Assembly: GCA_945901065.1 (NCBI GenBank)
Contig: CAMDKI010000004.1
Coordinates: forward strand, 229,247 to 293,246
Reading direction: 5' to 3'
Length of the DNA stretch: 64,000 nt
Source of the DNA: Chitinophaga pinensis
GTDB taxonomy: Bacteria > Bacteroidota > Bacteroidia > Chitinophagales > CAIOSU01
Shown one piece after another: positions 24,759 to 33,501 of the stretch (position 1 is the first letter of the stretch; each line of letters opens with the position of its first letter). The translations under genes were made by a program, and so were the position numbers. The notes beneath the pieces were generated by a model. It worked only from the letters and a program-made list of their open reading frames with translations, had not been told where the DNA came from and made no database searches.

Positions 24759-25655
24759 CTAAAAATTATTAATTGAGCCATTACACCAGCCCCATAGCAA
24801 AGCACTGCCAGCAACTAAAATTGTATGCAAGATTAACAAACCGTCAAGTTTGAAAGCGTAATGCCACTCGTTGCTGGTTTCTTTTGTGCGGTATATCAAG
24901 CCAATTTCAAAACCTAAGCTTACTATTATACCCAATAATACAGGCCATGCCCAATCGGTTTGCGCCCACCACAGGGATATAGCAACAAAGCCTGCCAATA
25001 AAAACAGATGGGATAGTACCAAAGTACGTTTAATGCCCAGTTTTACGGGAAGAGTAGGATAAGCCATGGTGGCGCGGTCAAAGTTCATATCCTTTATGTC
25101 AAAAGGTATGCAAATGCCTATCATCGTTAGGCAACGAGCCACTATTAGCCAATCATTATTATATCCATACCAAGTTACTTGGCCATCGTGCGCAATAGCT
25201 AACAGTGGGAGTAGGGTAGTAGTAATACCCCAAGTAATGCCTAGTACAACTGGTTTGGCAAAGCCAAAGTCTCTTAGCCGTATAAAGCCACGAGGGCTTG
25301 GTAATAGTGGTAAGGCATATATTACCGAAACTAACCCCAGGATAATCAATGCCGCTTGTTGCTTTTGTGCCAGTTGGAAGAAGTTATAGCTACAGATAGC
25401 CAAAGCCACTGCACTAGCCAAAGTGCCCCAAAATAAATTGCGCCCCATCCATTGGCTTAGCTGCGAAATGGCATGTTGCTGGCGTTTTTTAACGGATAGC
25501 ATCCGCTGCCAATTGTACGTGAGCAAGGTGCTAAAAAACACGATGCTGTATAAATGGAGGGAAGAAATACCTTCGTTGGCCAGAACATCGGTAGCAAAAA
25601 GGAGCGCTATGGCTCCAAAGCTTATCCAAATGTTACTGTTAACGATGAATTTCAT
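24759..25655 (-). CDS. UbiA-like integral membrane protein
   Basis: This 298-residue protein has about eight hydrophobic segments and resembles UbiA prenyltransferases. The second Asp-rich motif is present as FDIKDMNFDRATMAYPTLP. The first motif (normally NxxxDxxxD) is reduced to TYNWQRML, with no Asp. It may therefore be a divergent or non-catalytic family member. RDFGFAKPVVLGITWGITT corresponds to the conserved loop before the helix with the active site. The substrate is unknown. It stands alone between sucC and the M42 peptidase gene, both on the same strand. Confidence 0.65.
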   Translation of the reverse strand: MKFIVNSNIWISFGAIALLFATDVLANEGISSLHLYSIVFFSTLLTYNWQRMLSVKKRQQHAISQLSQWMGRNLFWGTLASAVALAICSYNFFQLAQKQQAALIILGLVSVIYALPLLPSPRGFIRLRDFGFAKPVVLGITWGITTTLLPLLAIAHDGQVTWYGYNNDWLIVARCLTMIGICIPFDIKDMNFDRATMAYPTLPVKLGIKRTLVLSHLFLLAGFVAISLWWAQTDWAWPVLLGIIVSLGFEIGLIYRTKETSNEWHYAFKLDGLLILHTILVAGSALLWGWCNGSINNF

Positions 25656-25783
25656 GGTGTTTTCGTTGATCCGTTAACAGGTTGGATAAATGGTATTAAA
25701 TAGGCTTTGCAAAAAATGCTATTCAACACCACCCAAAAACGATACCGTTAAGCCTGGTCAACAAATTAACTGATTAACCAAAA

Positions 25784-26890
25784 TCAATCAAGGTACTTGA
25801 AGTTGAATTTTGGGTGAAGCTCTTGCAATGTTGCGTAAATTAATTGAATTACTTGCTCTACGTCCTTAATGTCAACCGATTCAACGGTGGTATGCATGTA
25901 ACGCAACGCCAATGAAATAAGGGCAGATGGGACACCTTCATTAGAATAGGCAAAGGCGTCGGTATCGGTGCCAGTGGCGCGGCTAGCTGCATCTAATTGC
26001 AATGCTATTTCTTGCTTTTCAGCAGTATCCCTTATTAGTTGCAATAGTTTATTGTGCACTGCCGGGCCAAAAGTAACCACTGGGCCTCGACCGCAGGCAT
26101 AGTCGCCTTCTACAATTTTGTTGATGCCGGGTGTTGTAGTATCGTGGCATACATCTGTAACAATAGCTACATTGGGTTTTATTCGGGCAGCAATCATTTC
26201 GGCACCGCGAAGACCAACTTCCTCTTGCACGGCATTTACTATATATAACCCAAAAGGCAATTTTATTTTGTTCTCTTTTAGCAAGCGTGCTACTTGTGCA
26301 ATCATAAAACCACCTACTCGGTTGTCCAAGGCACGGCCCACATAATATCTATTATTTAGCTTAATAAACTCGTCCTCGTAAGTAATAACACAACCCGGGT
26401 GAATGCCCATTTCCGTTACTTCCTTTTTGTTTCGGGCACCACAATCTAAGCATATGTTTTTCATACTAGGAGCTTCCTCCTTTCCTGCTTCACGGGTATG
26501 AATTGCTGGCCAACCAAACACTGCTTTTACTTGGCCATTTTTAGTGTGGATATTTACACGTTTTGAGGGGGCAATTTGATGATCGCTACCACCATTTCTT
26601 TTTACATAAATGAAGCCGTCTTCAGAAATGTAACTCACAAACCAAGAAATTTCATCGGCATGGGCTTCAATTACCACTTTAAATGCCGCCTCAGGGTTTA
26701 TTACACCAACTACAGTTCCGTAATTATCAACAAAATAATCATCGATATAGGGCTTTAGGTAGTTAAGCCAAATTTTTTGACCTTCTGCCTCAAAACCAGT
26801 GGGTGAGGGGTTATTTAAATATTTTTCGAGGAATTTTTCGGCTTCGGGAGTGATAATACTGGGCGCAGCAGTCTTTTTTGATTTTGCCAT
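25784..26890 (-). CDS. M42-family metalloaminopeptidase
   Basis: This 368-residue protein of the M42 family (glutamyl aminopeptidase/endo-glucanase CelM type) is a cytosolic two-metal aminopeptidase. Metal and catalytic residues are visible in EAHADEISW, RALDNRVGG, VQEEVGLRGAEM, VTDVCHD and the late YMHTTVE His. The region between about 70 and 170 is the dimerisation domain. Length is normal. Upstream lies a 170-base AT-rich gap without clear hairpins. Confidence 0.92.
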   Translation of the reverse strand: MAKSKKTAAPSIITPEAEKFLEKYLNNPSPTGFEAEGQKIWLNYLKPYIDDYFVDNYGTVVGVINPEAAFKVVIEAHADEISWFVSYISEDGFIYVKRNGGSDHQIAPSKRVNIHTKNGQVKAVFGWPAIHTREAGKEEAPSMKNICLDCGARNKKEVTEMGIHPGCVITYEDEFIKLNNRYYVGRALDNRVGGFMIAQVARLLKENKIKLPFGLYIVNAVQEEVGLRGAEMIAARIKPNVAIVTDVCHDTTTPGINKIVEGDYACGRGPVVTFGPAVHNKLLQLIRDTAEKQEIALQLDAASRATGTDTDAFAYSNEGVPSALISLALRYMHTTVESVDIKDVEQVIQLIYATLQELHPKFNFKYLD

Positions 26891-27062
26891 ATTTTAAAAT
26901 GTCTGAATGGTGTATAGCCTCCAAATTTCAGTTAATTCAATTTTAATACCTAATAATTAGCAGAAAATGTGGTTTGCTATTTAACAAAAGAATAGTTAAT
27001 AGCCACTAACAGGTAGTTGTAAAGGTTAATTGCTGTGAAACATGCATGAGTAATTAGCAGGC

Positions 27063-28463
27063 TTATATCTCCGTTTTTTTCCAACGGCCTGTACGGAAAT
27101 AAAGACCAGATAAAAGCAGTAAAAGCAGCCAATAGAATATTTCGGTGCTCCATGCTGCGGCAACGCTCAAACCCTCAATACGGAAAAGACCAAAAACAAA
27201 CACCAAATACAAAAACACCGTAACAATCATAATGCCCAGCGATACCTTGACCGAACCGGTACTTACTATGCCGTGGAAAATGATAAGTGATACCGAGTAA
27301 ACAAGCAACGCTGCTACCATTACATACATTACTGGCACTGAAGCGGGCACCAAGCTTTTTAACTCCGGATTTAGGGTGTAGCTTACAAATGTTTCTGGAA
27401 TCAATAACAAGGGAAGCGAAACAATCGCCGTGGTAACAAAACTAAGGACGGCAATATTTTTGATTGCGGCAAAAACCCTATGGTACAATTTTTGGCCCAT
27501 TAAATTGCTTATGATAGTGCCTGCCGCTGCCGAATAGGCCCAAGCTGGCAGGCCAAAAAACATATAGAGTGATTTAACAAGGTTTGATACTTGAGTATCG
27601 AATGCACCCATTTTTTCAACAAAGTACATAAACACAATCCAACCTAGTAGTCCAATTATAGTTAACACAACAATGGGGAAAGAGATAGAAGCTAACGAAC
27701 TGGCTACTGATACTGAAAGTACATTGCGTTTGAAAAAAGAATACTTTATATGGAATTTTTGTACCAAAGTATACACCACAAATATGATAGTTACTATACC
27801 CTCGGATATATTGGAAGCCAAAGCCGATCCACTGATGCCCATTTCGGGAAACCCCCATTTGCCAAAAACAAGCAAATAGTTGAGGAAAATATTAACGGTT
27901 GACATTAAAAGCATTGAAAACACCAATACTCTCATAATACCCAAACCAAGAAAAAAAGCTAAGAAAACCGAGCCAGTGAAGCTAAAAAAAATACCGTAAG
28001 CCCTTATTTCTAGGTATTCGGTGCCAGCTTTTCGGGCAAGCTCGTCTTCAAAATACCACTCCATAGCATACGAAGAGCCAAAACGAAGTGCCAGAAACAC
28101 CAAAAGACCCAAACCCAAAAGGATAACAAAGCTGTTCGAAAATATTGCTCCAATTGCTGGTAAGTTTTGCTCGCCCAGGCGCCTTGCTGTAAATATCTGG
28201 GTACCCTTAGTAAATGCAAAGCCTGCCATAAAAAGCACAAGGTACCATACACTCACGATACCTACGGCAGTTAACTCAGGCTGACCATACCTAGCTAGCA
28301 TTGCGGTATCGGCAAAAGCAATTGAGTTTTGGGCAACTCCACCCAAAAGAATTGGGGTTGCTAGCCTAATAATGTCTTTGTAGTCGCCCTTCACCTTTTC
28401 TGTAACTTGAATTTGTATTTGATACCCTAAACTTGGTTGAACCTTATAGAATGTGGCTGGCAC
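27063..28463 (-). CDS. MATE-family multidrug/Na+ exporter
   Basis: This protein has about 12 membrane helices and the MATE pattern, starting with YKDIIRLATPILLGGVAQNS. It would export organic cations or drugs in exchange for Na+ or H+. The frame is open to a GTG at 28463 (466 residues). A GTG at 28394, just before GDYKDI, fits the usual family N-terminus better. The gene follows the PaaI thioesterase gene by 27 bases and they are probably co-transcribed. Transport specificity cannot be read. Confidence 0.85.
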   Translation of the reverse strand: MPATFYKVQPSLGYQIQIQVTEKVKGDYKDIIRLATPILLGGVAQNSIAFADTAMLARYGQPELTAVGIVSVWYLVLFMAGFAFTKGTQIFTARRLGEQNLPAIGAIFSNSFVILLGLGLLVFLALRFGSSYAMEWYFEDELARKAGTEYLEIRAYGIFFSFTGSVFLAFFLGLGIMRVLVFSMLLMSTVNIFLNYLLVFGKWGFPEMGISGSALASNISEGIVTIIFVVYTLVQKFHIKYSFFKRNVLSVSVASSLASISFPIVVLTIIGLLGWIVFMYFVEKMGAFDTQVSNLVKSLYMFFGLPAWAYSAAAGTIISNLMGQKLYHRVFAAIKNIAVLSFVTTAIVSLPLLLIPETFVSYTLNPELKSLVPASVPVMYVMVAALLVYSVSLIIFHGIVSTGSVKVSLGIMIVTVFLYLVFVFGLFRIEGLSVAAAWSTEIFYWLLLLLLSGLYFRTGRWKKTEI

Positions 28464-28489
28464 AATAAACGCAACAATTGGTCTTAGGT

Positions 28490-28942
28490 TCAGCCTCCGT
28501 ACTTATCATTTACTTTATCGTCTATCACTCCCATGGTAGCAGATGCTTTTGCTATCAAAACCTCCTTACCATCTTTTACTGCATATAGTTCGCTTTCGCA
28601 AAAATGAAAGCGCTTGCCAGGCTTTAGAACCCATCCTTTTGCCAGTATTTTTTCGCCGATACCAGGTCTTAGATAACTAACTTTCAATTCGACGGTAAAA
28701 ACTTGCACCCCCTCAGCAACTAGGCTGTAAGCAGCAAAACCGCATGCCATATCGCATAGCGCTGATATAACGCCGCCGTGCACAAAGCCGTTTTGTTGCT
28801 CATGCATTTCGCCAACAATTAGCGCTCCTTTTACCTGTCCTTCAGCAATTTCAATGAGTTCAAAACCCAGTTGCTGCATAAACCTATTACGCGAAACTTT
28901 TAGCTGCACATACTCGCGATATTGAGGATTCATACTTAGCAT
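28490..28942 (-). CDS. PaaI-family hotdog thioesterase
   Basis: This 150-residue protein has the hotdog fold of the PaaI type, with the catalytic-region motif NGFVHGGVISALCDMACGFAA and the LKVSYLRP strand. It hydrolyses acyl- or aryl-CoA thioesters; the substrate is unknown. ATG at 28942 or 28933 are both possible starts. Confidence 0.88.
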   Translation of the reverse strand: MLSMNPQYREYVQLKVSRNRFMQQLGFELIEIAEGQVKGALIVGEMHEQQNGFVHGGVISALCDMACGFAAYSLVAEGVQVFTVELKVSYLRPGIGEKILAKGWVLKPGKRFHFCESELYAVKDGKEVLIAKASATMGVIDDKVNDKYGG

Positions 28943-29034
28943 TATCCAAAACTATACAATCTCTTTTATAACCTTGTACAAAGTGCCATCAAAACATCGC
29001 TTGGTTTCTTACGAGGGCGAAAAAACGTTATTAT

Positions 29035-29054
29035 TGTGCCAATAAGTTGGCACA
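29035..29054 (+). other. Intergenic hairpin
   Basis: An 8-base perfect stem TGTGCCAA/TTGGCACA has a TAAG loop. It lies in the 281-base gap between divergent genes, 30 bases before a terminator-like hairpin on the same strand. Confidence 0.5.
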
Positions 29055-29083
29055 TCATAGTGAAAACTGGTAAATTAATGCTC

Positions 29084-29113
29084 AACGCCGCTTAGGTTAT
29101 GGGCGTTTTTGTT
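29084..29113 (+). terminator. Terminator-like hairpin without an upstream gene on this strand
   Basis: The stem AACGCC/GGCGTT is followed by a T-rich tract on the plus strand. The gene upstream (28490-28942) reads the other way. This could end a short RNA or act as an attenuator for the gene at 29225. Confidence 0.45.
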
Positions 29114-29224
29114 TTCTCTTTTCTTTTTTGAAAATCGATAATAGAGCCAATAACGGTTGATAATGTGCTAAAAAAATGTGAATTGGCAGCCTATAAGCGT
29201 TTGATATAGATTAAAAAATATGAA

Positions 29225-29611
29225 ATGGCATATATTAAGGTATACGGTTATTTTGCCAGTTGTTTGGACAGTATATTCTATTCAATCAAGCACAATTTGG
29301 TGCCCGAAGTTAAGTTAGCTAGGAACCCCAATTGTCAAGAGAAGGACAGCGCTGCTGATGTAGTTTACCATTCTAACAATGAGTTATTGCTAGAAAAAAC
29401 TCTTAACAACCAAAATAGTTACGCTGATACTGTGAGGAATATACTTGATACTGACGGAAAATTATTTAATTTGAATGTGCCATACATTAAAGAGTTTGTA
29501 AATAGTATTCCAAATTTTGAAACGTTTTCTACCGAGAAAGAACATATGTTAGATTGGGTTCAAAAATATGTAAGTTTAGATGGCAGGTTCATTGTTAGAA
29601 GCAAGATATGA
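29225..29611 (+). CDS. Hypothetical protein upstream of DUF3822
   Basis: This 128-residue frame has no family that I recognise. It is neutral to slightly acidic, has no signal peptide or membrane segment, and has a mixed helical character. The case for a real gene is its length and a four-base ATGA overlap with the DUF3822 gene, which suggests translational coupling. The start is ATG at 29225, preceded by an A-rich leader. Confidence 0.5.
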   Translation: MAYIKVYGYFASCLDSIFYSIKHNLVPEVKLARNPNCQEKDSAADVVYHSNNELLLEKTLNNQNSYADTVRNILDTDGKLFNLNVPYIKEFVNSIPNFETFSTEKEHMLDWVQKYVSLDGRFIVRSKI

Positions 29612-30471
29612 TGGCAACTGGGAGTAACATATTTCCTACCGTTCGCATAGCGGATTCTTCTTTTCAGCCTTTGGGGCAGTCAGATAGCACGTTACTAATA
29701 CAATTATTTAACTCTAGGCTTAGTTATGCGATATATAACAACTTAAGCAACACAGTTGAGGCTTATTGTAGTTATACTTTGGACGGTGATGAACCATTAA
29801 GCAAAGCGATTCATATTTTAGCTACCGATGAATGGACAAGGGCCTCACGGTTAAATGTAAAAGCAATTTTAGAACCTCACGATTATGTATTGGTTCCTAA
29901 GTTATTGTTTGATGCTAACGAGATAAACACTTACCTAAACTTCCACGGTTTTATTAAAGTAGAAAACAGCCAGTTTTTTGATTGTATAGATAACATTGGT
30001 GCAGTTGGAGTTTATCGGATTTCTAGTTTTCTTTCAGAAGCGCTGCATTCACAATTTTCTAAACTAGAAGTATTGGCATGTCCTACGCCTTTCATACAGT
30101 TGGTTTCGAGGGAGTATAAAAGTACGAAAGGGGATAACCTGTTTGTTAATTTGGATGACAGCCGAATACATATTTTAGCGCTTAACCAAAGTAAACTTTT
30201 GTACTATAATAGTTTCGAAATCGCTACCAAAGAAGATGTATCGTACTACACGCTATCTGTATGCGAACAATTGCTCTTTAGTCCAGAAAAGGCGCTTGTA
30301 GTAGTTTGGGGCAATGGCAGTAATTTTGAAGAGCAATATGGCACACTTAGAAATTATTTCCGTAACGTACAGCAAGGCGTGAGGCCATTGGCTATGAAGT
30401 TTACCGATGCTTTGAATAGCTTGCCGGTTTTTGCTGAATATAATTTATTTGCAGCAGCAGTATGCGAGTAA
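29608..30471 (+). CDS. DUF3822 family protein
   Basis: This 287-residue protein is of the DUF3822 family, found next to rsmD in many Bacteroidota. The visible family features are the early SDSTLLIQLFNSRLSYAIYN and the late FNSL-type segment near LLYYNSFEIATKEDVSYYTLSVCEQL. It has no signal peptide. An actin-like/ASKHA-type fold has been suggested for such proteins, but I cannot confirm that here. It overlaps rsmD by 10 bases. Confidence 0.75.
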   Translation: MMATGSNIFPTVRIADSSFQPLGQSDSTLLIQLFNSRLSYAIYNNLSNTVEAYCSYTLDGDEPLSKAIHILATDEWTRASRLNVKAILEPHDYVLVPKLLFDANEINTYLNFHGFIKVENSQFFDCIDNIGAVGVYRISSFLSEALHSQFSKLEVLACPTPFIQLVSREYKSTKGDNLFVNLDDSRIHILALNQSKLLYYNSFEIATKEDVSYYTLSVCEQLLFSPEKALVVVWGNGSNFEEQYGTLRNYFRNVQQGVRPLAMKFTDALNSLPVFAEYNLFAAAVCE

Positions 30472-30998
30472 TAGGAGGAACATTAAAAGGCAGGCGCTTT
30501 TATCCGCCATTTTTGGAGCCTACAAGGCCAACTACCGACTTTTCGAAAGAAGCTTTATATAATATACTTTACAATGTCTGGGATTTTGAAGGGCTTAAGT
30601 TTCTTGATTTGTTTGCCGGCACAGGCGGTCATAGTTACGAGTTTGTGTCGCGCGGGGCTGCAAAAGCGGTGGCTGTAGATGCATTTGGAGAGAGTGTGGC
30701 CTACATTCGAAAAACTGCTGAAGAGTTTAAAATTAGCGACAAGCTTACGGTTGTTCAAACCGATGTTTACAGGTTTATTGACTCGTGCACCGATAAATTT
30801 GATGTCATATTTGCGGGCCCACCATATAAATTGACTACTTTGGATACGATACCCGACCGCATTTTTGAGCAAGGTCTCTTGCAAGAGGGTGGTTGGTTAA
30901 TATTAGAGCATAATCCCGACCACCACTTTGGGCAGCACCCTAAATTTATTGACCTCAGGAAATACGGTACCACTTATTTTAGTTTTTTTGAAGCCTAA
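30462..30998 (+). CDS. rsmD: 16S rRNA (guanine966-N2)-methyltransferase RsmD, altered catalytic motif
   Basis: RsmD methylates G966 of 16S rRNA with S-adenosylmethionine. The 178-residue protein has the family start RVIGGTLKGRRF, the RPTTDFSKEALYNIL segment, SAM motif I in LDLFAGTGGHSYEF, and an acidic motif VAVDAFGES. The catalytic motif IV, normally DPPY or DPPF, reads GPPY here (GCG GGC CCA CCA TAT), so the key Asp is replaced by Gly. The frame is otherwise intact. It overlaps DUF3822 and is followed by coaD, a usual arrangement. Loss of activity is possible but not proven. Confidence 0.85.
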   Translation: MRVIGGTLKGRRFYPPFLEPTRPTTDFSKEALYNILYNVWDFEGLKFLDLFAGTGGHSYEFVSRGAAKAVAVDAFGESVAYIRKTAEEFKISDKLTVVQTDVYRFIDSCTDKFDVIFAGPPYKLTTLDTIPDRIFEQGLLQEGGWLILEHNPDHHFGQHPKFIDLRKYGTTYFSFFEA

Positions 30999-31089
30999 AA
31001 TGCATTATTCTGGATATTATTGCCAGCCCAAGTACCCATCCCGTTAATTTATTTCCTTAATATTGACACCGAACAACTAATTGCTCGCT

Positions 31090-31560
31090 ATGGCAAATAT
31101 TGCGGTTTTCCCAGGCTCGTTTGACCCAATTACCTTGGGGCATGTAAATGTTGTAAAGCGCGCTGCACCTTTATTTGATAAAATAATTGTGGCAATTGGC
31201 AACAATACTACCAAAAAATACTACTTTACTTTTGAGCAGCGCAAGCAGTGGATTGATGAAATTTTTCGAGAGTACCCAAATGTAGAAACTACCGCCTACC
31301 AAGGGCTTACTGTGAATTTTACTAAAAGTGTGGGTGCTAAATATTTACTTCGCGGTATACGCAATGCTGCCGATTTTGACTACGAAAAAACCATTGCACA
31401 GCTCAATAAAGCAATGGACCCTGAGTTGGAAACCATTTGCATCATCAGCGACCCAGAACTATCTCACATTAGTTCAACCATTGTGCGCGAGATACTCATT
31501 AATGGGGGAGATGTAAGTAAGTTTGTTCCGGAACAAATAGAAGTTATCAAGCTTGGTTAA
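31090..31560 (+). CDS. coaD: Phosphopantetheine adenylyltransferase
   Basis: CoaD transfers AMP from ATP to 4'-phosphopantetheine in coenzyme A synthesis. The protein of 156 residues begins MANIAVFPGSFDPITLGHVN (ATG at 31090). It has the T/HxGH-type nucleotide-binding motif GSFDPITLGH, the LLRGIRNAADFDYE segment, and the C-terminal ISSTIVREI motif. Length is standard. Confidence 0.95.
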   Translation: MANIAVFPGSFDPITLGHVNVVKRAAPLFDKIIVAIGNNTTKKYYFTFEQRKQWIDEIFREYPNVETTAYQGLTVNFTKSVGAKYLLRGIRNAADFDYEKTIAQLNKAMDPELETICIISDPELSHISSTIVREILINGGDVSKFVPEQIEVIKLG

Positions 31561-31883
31561 ACCGACAACGAAACCATTGTTTACTCCGATAGCATTGTTA
31601 AAAATTACTACTTACAAAGACTAGAGTTAGCAATAAAGGCCTTATCAACTCTTTAAAAGTAATTTTTACATAGCCGTCATGAAATTGGGCAGCTATAACT
31701 AATTCAATTCTCGAGTCGAATTGTTTGCCTCCAATTTAAATCATAGTCCATTTGGCAGTTAATTATCGTGCCATCAGGCTTAGCCATTAAATTAGGAACA
31801 TCGTTTTCCCTTATAACAAGGCTGGAAGGTAGTTATAATAAAAATCCGTAGTACCCCGTACATACATGCCGGCAAACATTATC
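31561..31883. other. Intergenic region before the FHA-protease cluster
   Basis: About 320 bases have no credible gene or terminator. A short inverted repeat CAATTC/GAATTG (31705-31722) is weak. It probably holds the control region of the cluster starting at 31914. Confidence 0.4.
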
Positions 31884-31891
31884 TATTTTTG
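31884..31891 (+). promoter_or_regulatory. Possible -7 box of the FHA-protease cluster
   Basis: TATTTTTG matches TAnnTTTG and lies 22 bases before the first start codon. The same box in almost the same flanking sequence (TCTATTTTTGA, then TTACAACT) occurs at 33470-33477 before the second protease gene. No TTG is seen at the right distance upstream. Confidence 0.35.
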
Positions 31892-31913
31892 AATTTACAA
31901 CTACAAACCTACT

Positions 31914-33428
31914 ATGGCAGCAAAAGTAACCAAGGCACTAACCACAGGCATGAAGGTACTGGGTGGTGGCAATGTATCAGCGTACACGCTCGAACACTTA
32001 AGCAACAGCCGCAAGCATCCTGCAGGCTCGTTTGAAACTATAATTATACCGTATATTGAGCTAGGTCGCGATGGCTCAAATGCCGTTAGTTTTGGCGACG
32101 ATATGGCCACTGTTAGCCGCAAACATGCAGCTATTGAGCGCAAGGGAGACAATGTGGTTATCAAGAACCTATCGACCAGTAACCCTACATTGGTAAACGG
32201 GCGACCAGTTAAGAACGAGTATTTCCTGAACAATGGCGACGAGATACAGCTTTCTTTAGAAGGTCCGCGCATGCGATTCAACCTTTCATCTTCGGGTACC
32301 GCCAAAATGGGTGTTACAAGGCGCATGAATTTGGTGATGCAACAAGCCGTTCGACCTTATAGGGCTGCCGTTGCAGGATTGGCTGCAATGATAATATTAA
32401 TTACGGGCGTAGGCGGCTTTTTAACCTATACCCAAATTACTCACCTTACAGCAAAAAATGATGAGTTGGTTGTCAAAACTGACTCAATACTCAAAGCGAG
32501 CGATGTAGCCAAAAATGAGCTGTTGGCTACTATTGATAACATGAAGAAAACCAATAACGATGCATTAGAAAAACTATCTAAAAACAATGCTTCGTTAACA
32601 GGTAAGCTGAACAACCTAAGCGTACAAAACCAGCAGTTGAGGGCAGATGTTACTGTATTGGCCACAACCCCGAAAAATAGTAATGAAGAGCTAGCCGAGG
32701 CATATGACAACTTGAAAAACCATGTTTATTATCTTGAAGTAGTTGAGTTTCAGTTGCAATATCCTGATGGCTCAGTGGAAGATGTAGCGATGGGATGGAC
32801 AGGAACTGGATTTATGCTAAAAGATGGCAGGTTTGTAACCGCAAGGCATTGCGTGCAAGGATGGCGTTTTGGTACCGAAGAAAACGACATTATCCTCAAT
32901 TCGTTGGAACAAGCAGGTGTTAAATTCAATGTAAAATTCCGTTGTACCTCTCCATCGCAGCAGTTAACTTTTATGTACAAGGATTTTAAAGTAAATGATT
33001 CGCAAGACGAAAATGTTAACCTTGCTGACTATGATATGGACGGTTTTATTAAGCTAGCTGCGCTTGACCGTTACGATTGGGCCTATGTGAGTACTTCCAA
33101 TACCGATGGACTAATGTTTGACGACGATTTATCAAAATCGTTGAAAGCTGGTTCTAAAGTTTTTGCACTTGGCTTTACCGAAGGGTTTGGCGGTAGCGAT
33201 AACAGTTCAAGCGTATCGCCAATGTTGGGCGAAGCTACCGTTGGGCAAAGCGGATTGACCAAAGATGGAAACATAAGCGTAACCAGCAAAGGCTGGGGGG
33301 CTGGTAACTCTGGTGGCCCGGTATTAACCAAAGCCAAAGACGGCTTTAAAGTAGTAGGTATTGTTTCTTGGGGGCCGCACATTAAGGGCGATATTGGTTT
33401 CCTAGTTCCGGTAGCGGAGGTAAAGTAG
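31914..33428 (+). CDS. FHA - transmembrane - coiled coil - trypsin-like serine protease (paralogue 1)
   Basis: This 504-residue protein has an N-terminal FHA domain at about 40-125: GRD at 51-53, SRKH at 68-71, and NGRPV at 95-99. FHA domains bind phosphothreonine. One membrane helix is at about 152-173, preceded by basic residues (RRMNL, RPYR), which puts the FHA domain in the cytosol. A helical, coiled-coil-like stretch spans about 180-265. The C-terminal half is a chymotrypsin/HtrA-fold protease with His312 in TARHC, Asp388 in DRYDWAY, and Ser466 in GNSGGP. The catalytic triad is complete and would lie in the periplasm. The next gene is a close paralogue, and a kinase and phosphatase follow, so phosphothreonine signalling across the membrane to a protease is inferred. 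Confidence 0.88.
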   Translation: MAAKVTKALTTGMKVLGGGNVSAYTLEHLSNSRKHPAGSFETIIIPYIELGRDGSNAVSFGDDMATVSRKHAAIERKGDNVVIKNLSTSNPTLVNGRPVKNEYFLNNGDEIQLSLEGPRMRFNLSSSGTAKMGVTRRMNLVMQQAVRPYRAAVAGLAAMIILITGVGGFLTYTQITHLTAKNDELVVKTDSILKASDVAKNELLATIDNMKKTNNDALEKLSKNNASLTGKLNNLSVQNQQLRADVTVLATTPKNSNEELAEAYDNLKNHVYYLEVVEFQLQYPDGSVEDVAMGWTGTGFMLKDGRFVTARHCVQGWRFGTEENDIILNSLEQAGVKFNVKFRCTSPSQQLTFMYKDFKVNDSQDENVNLADYDMDGFIKLAALDRYDWAYVSTSNTDGLMFDDDLSKSLKAGSKVFALGFTEGFGGSDNSSSVSPMLGEATVGQSGLTKDGNISVTSKGWGAGNSGGPVLTKAKDGFKVVGIVSWGPHIKGDIGFLVPVAEVK

Positions 33429-33469
33429 CAAATGTAAAAGCGGCAAAGTCCGTTTTGGTAATGCTTGTC

Positions 33470-33477
33470 TATTTTTG
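33470..33477 (+). promoter_or_regulatory. Possible -7 box before the second FHA-protease gene
   Basis: TATTTTTG lies 25 bases before the start at 33502, in flanking sequence duplicated from 31884. It probably arose by tandem duplication of the gene with its leader. Spacing to an upstream TTG is not canonical. Confidence 0.3.
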
Positions 33478-33501
33478 ACATTACAACTCAATTAACCTAA
33501 T

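Noticed and set aside
30462-30998. rsmD pseudogene
   Set aside because: The frame is full length and other motifs are intact; only one catalytic residue differs.
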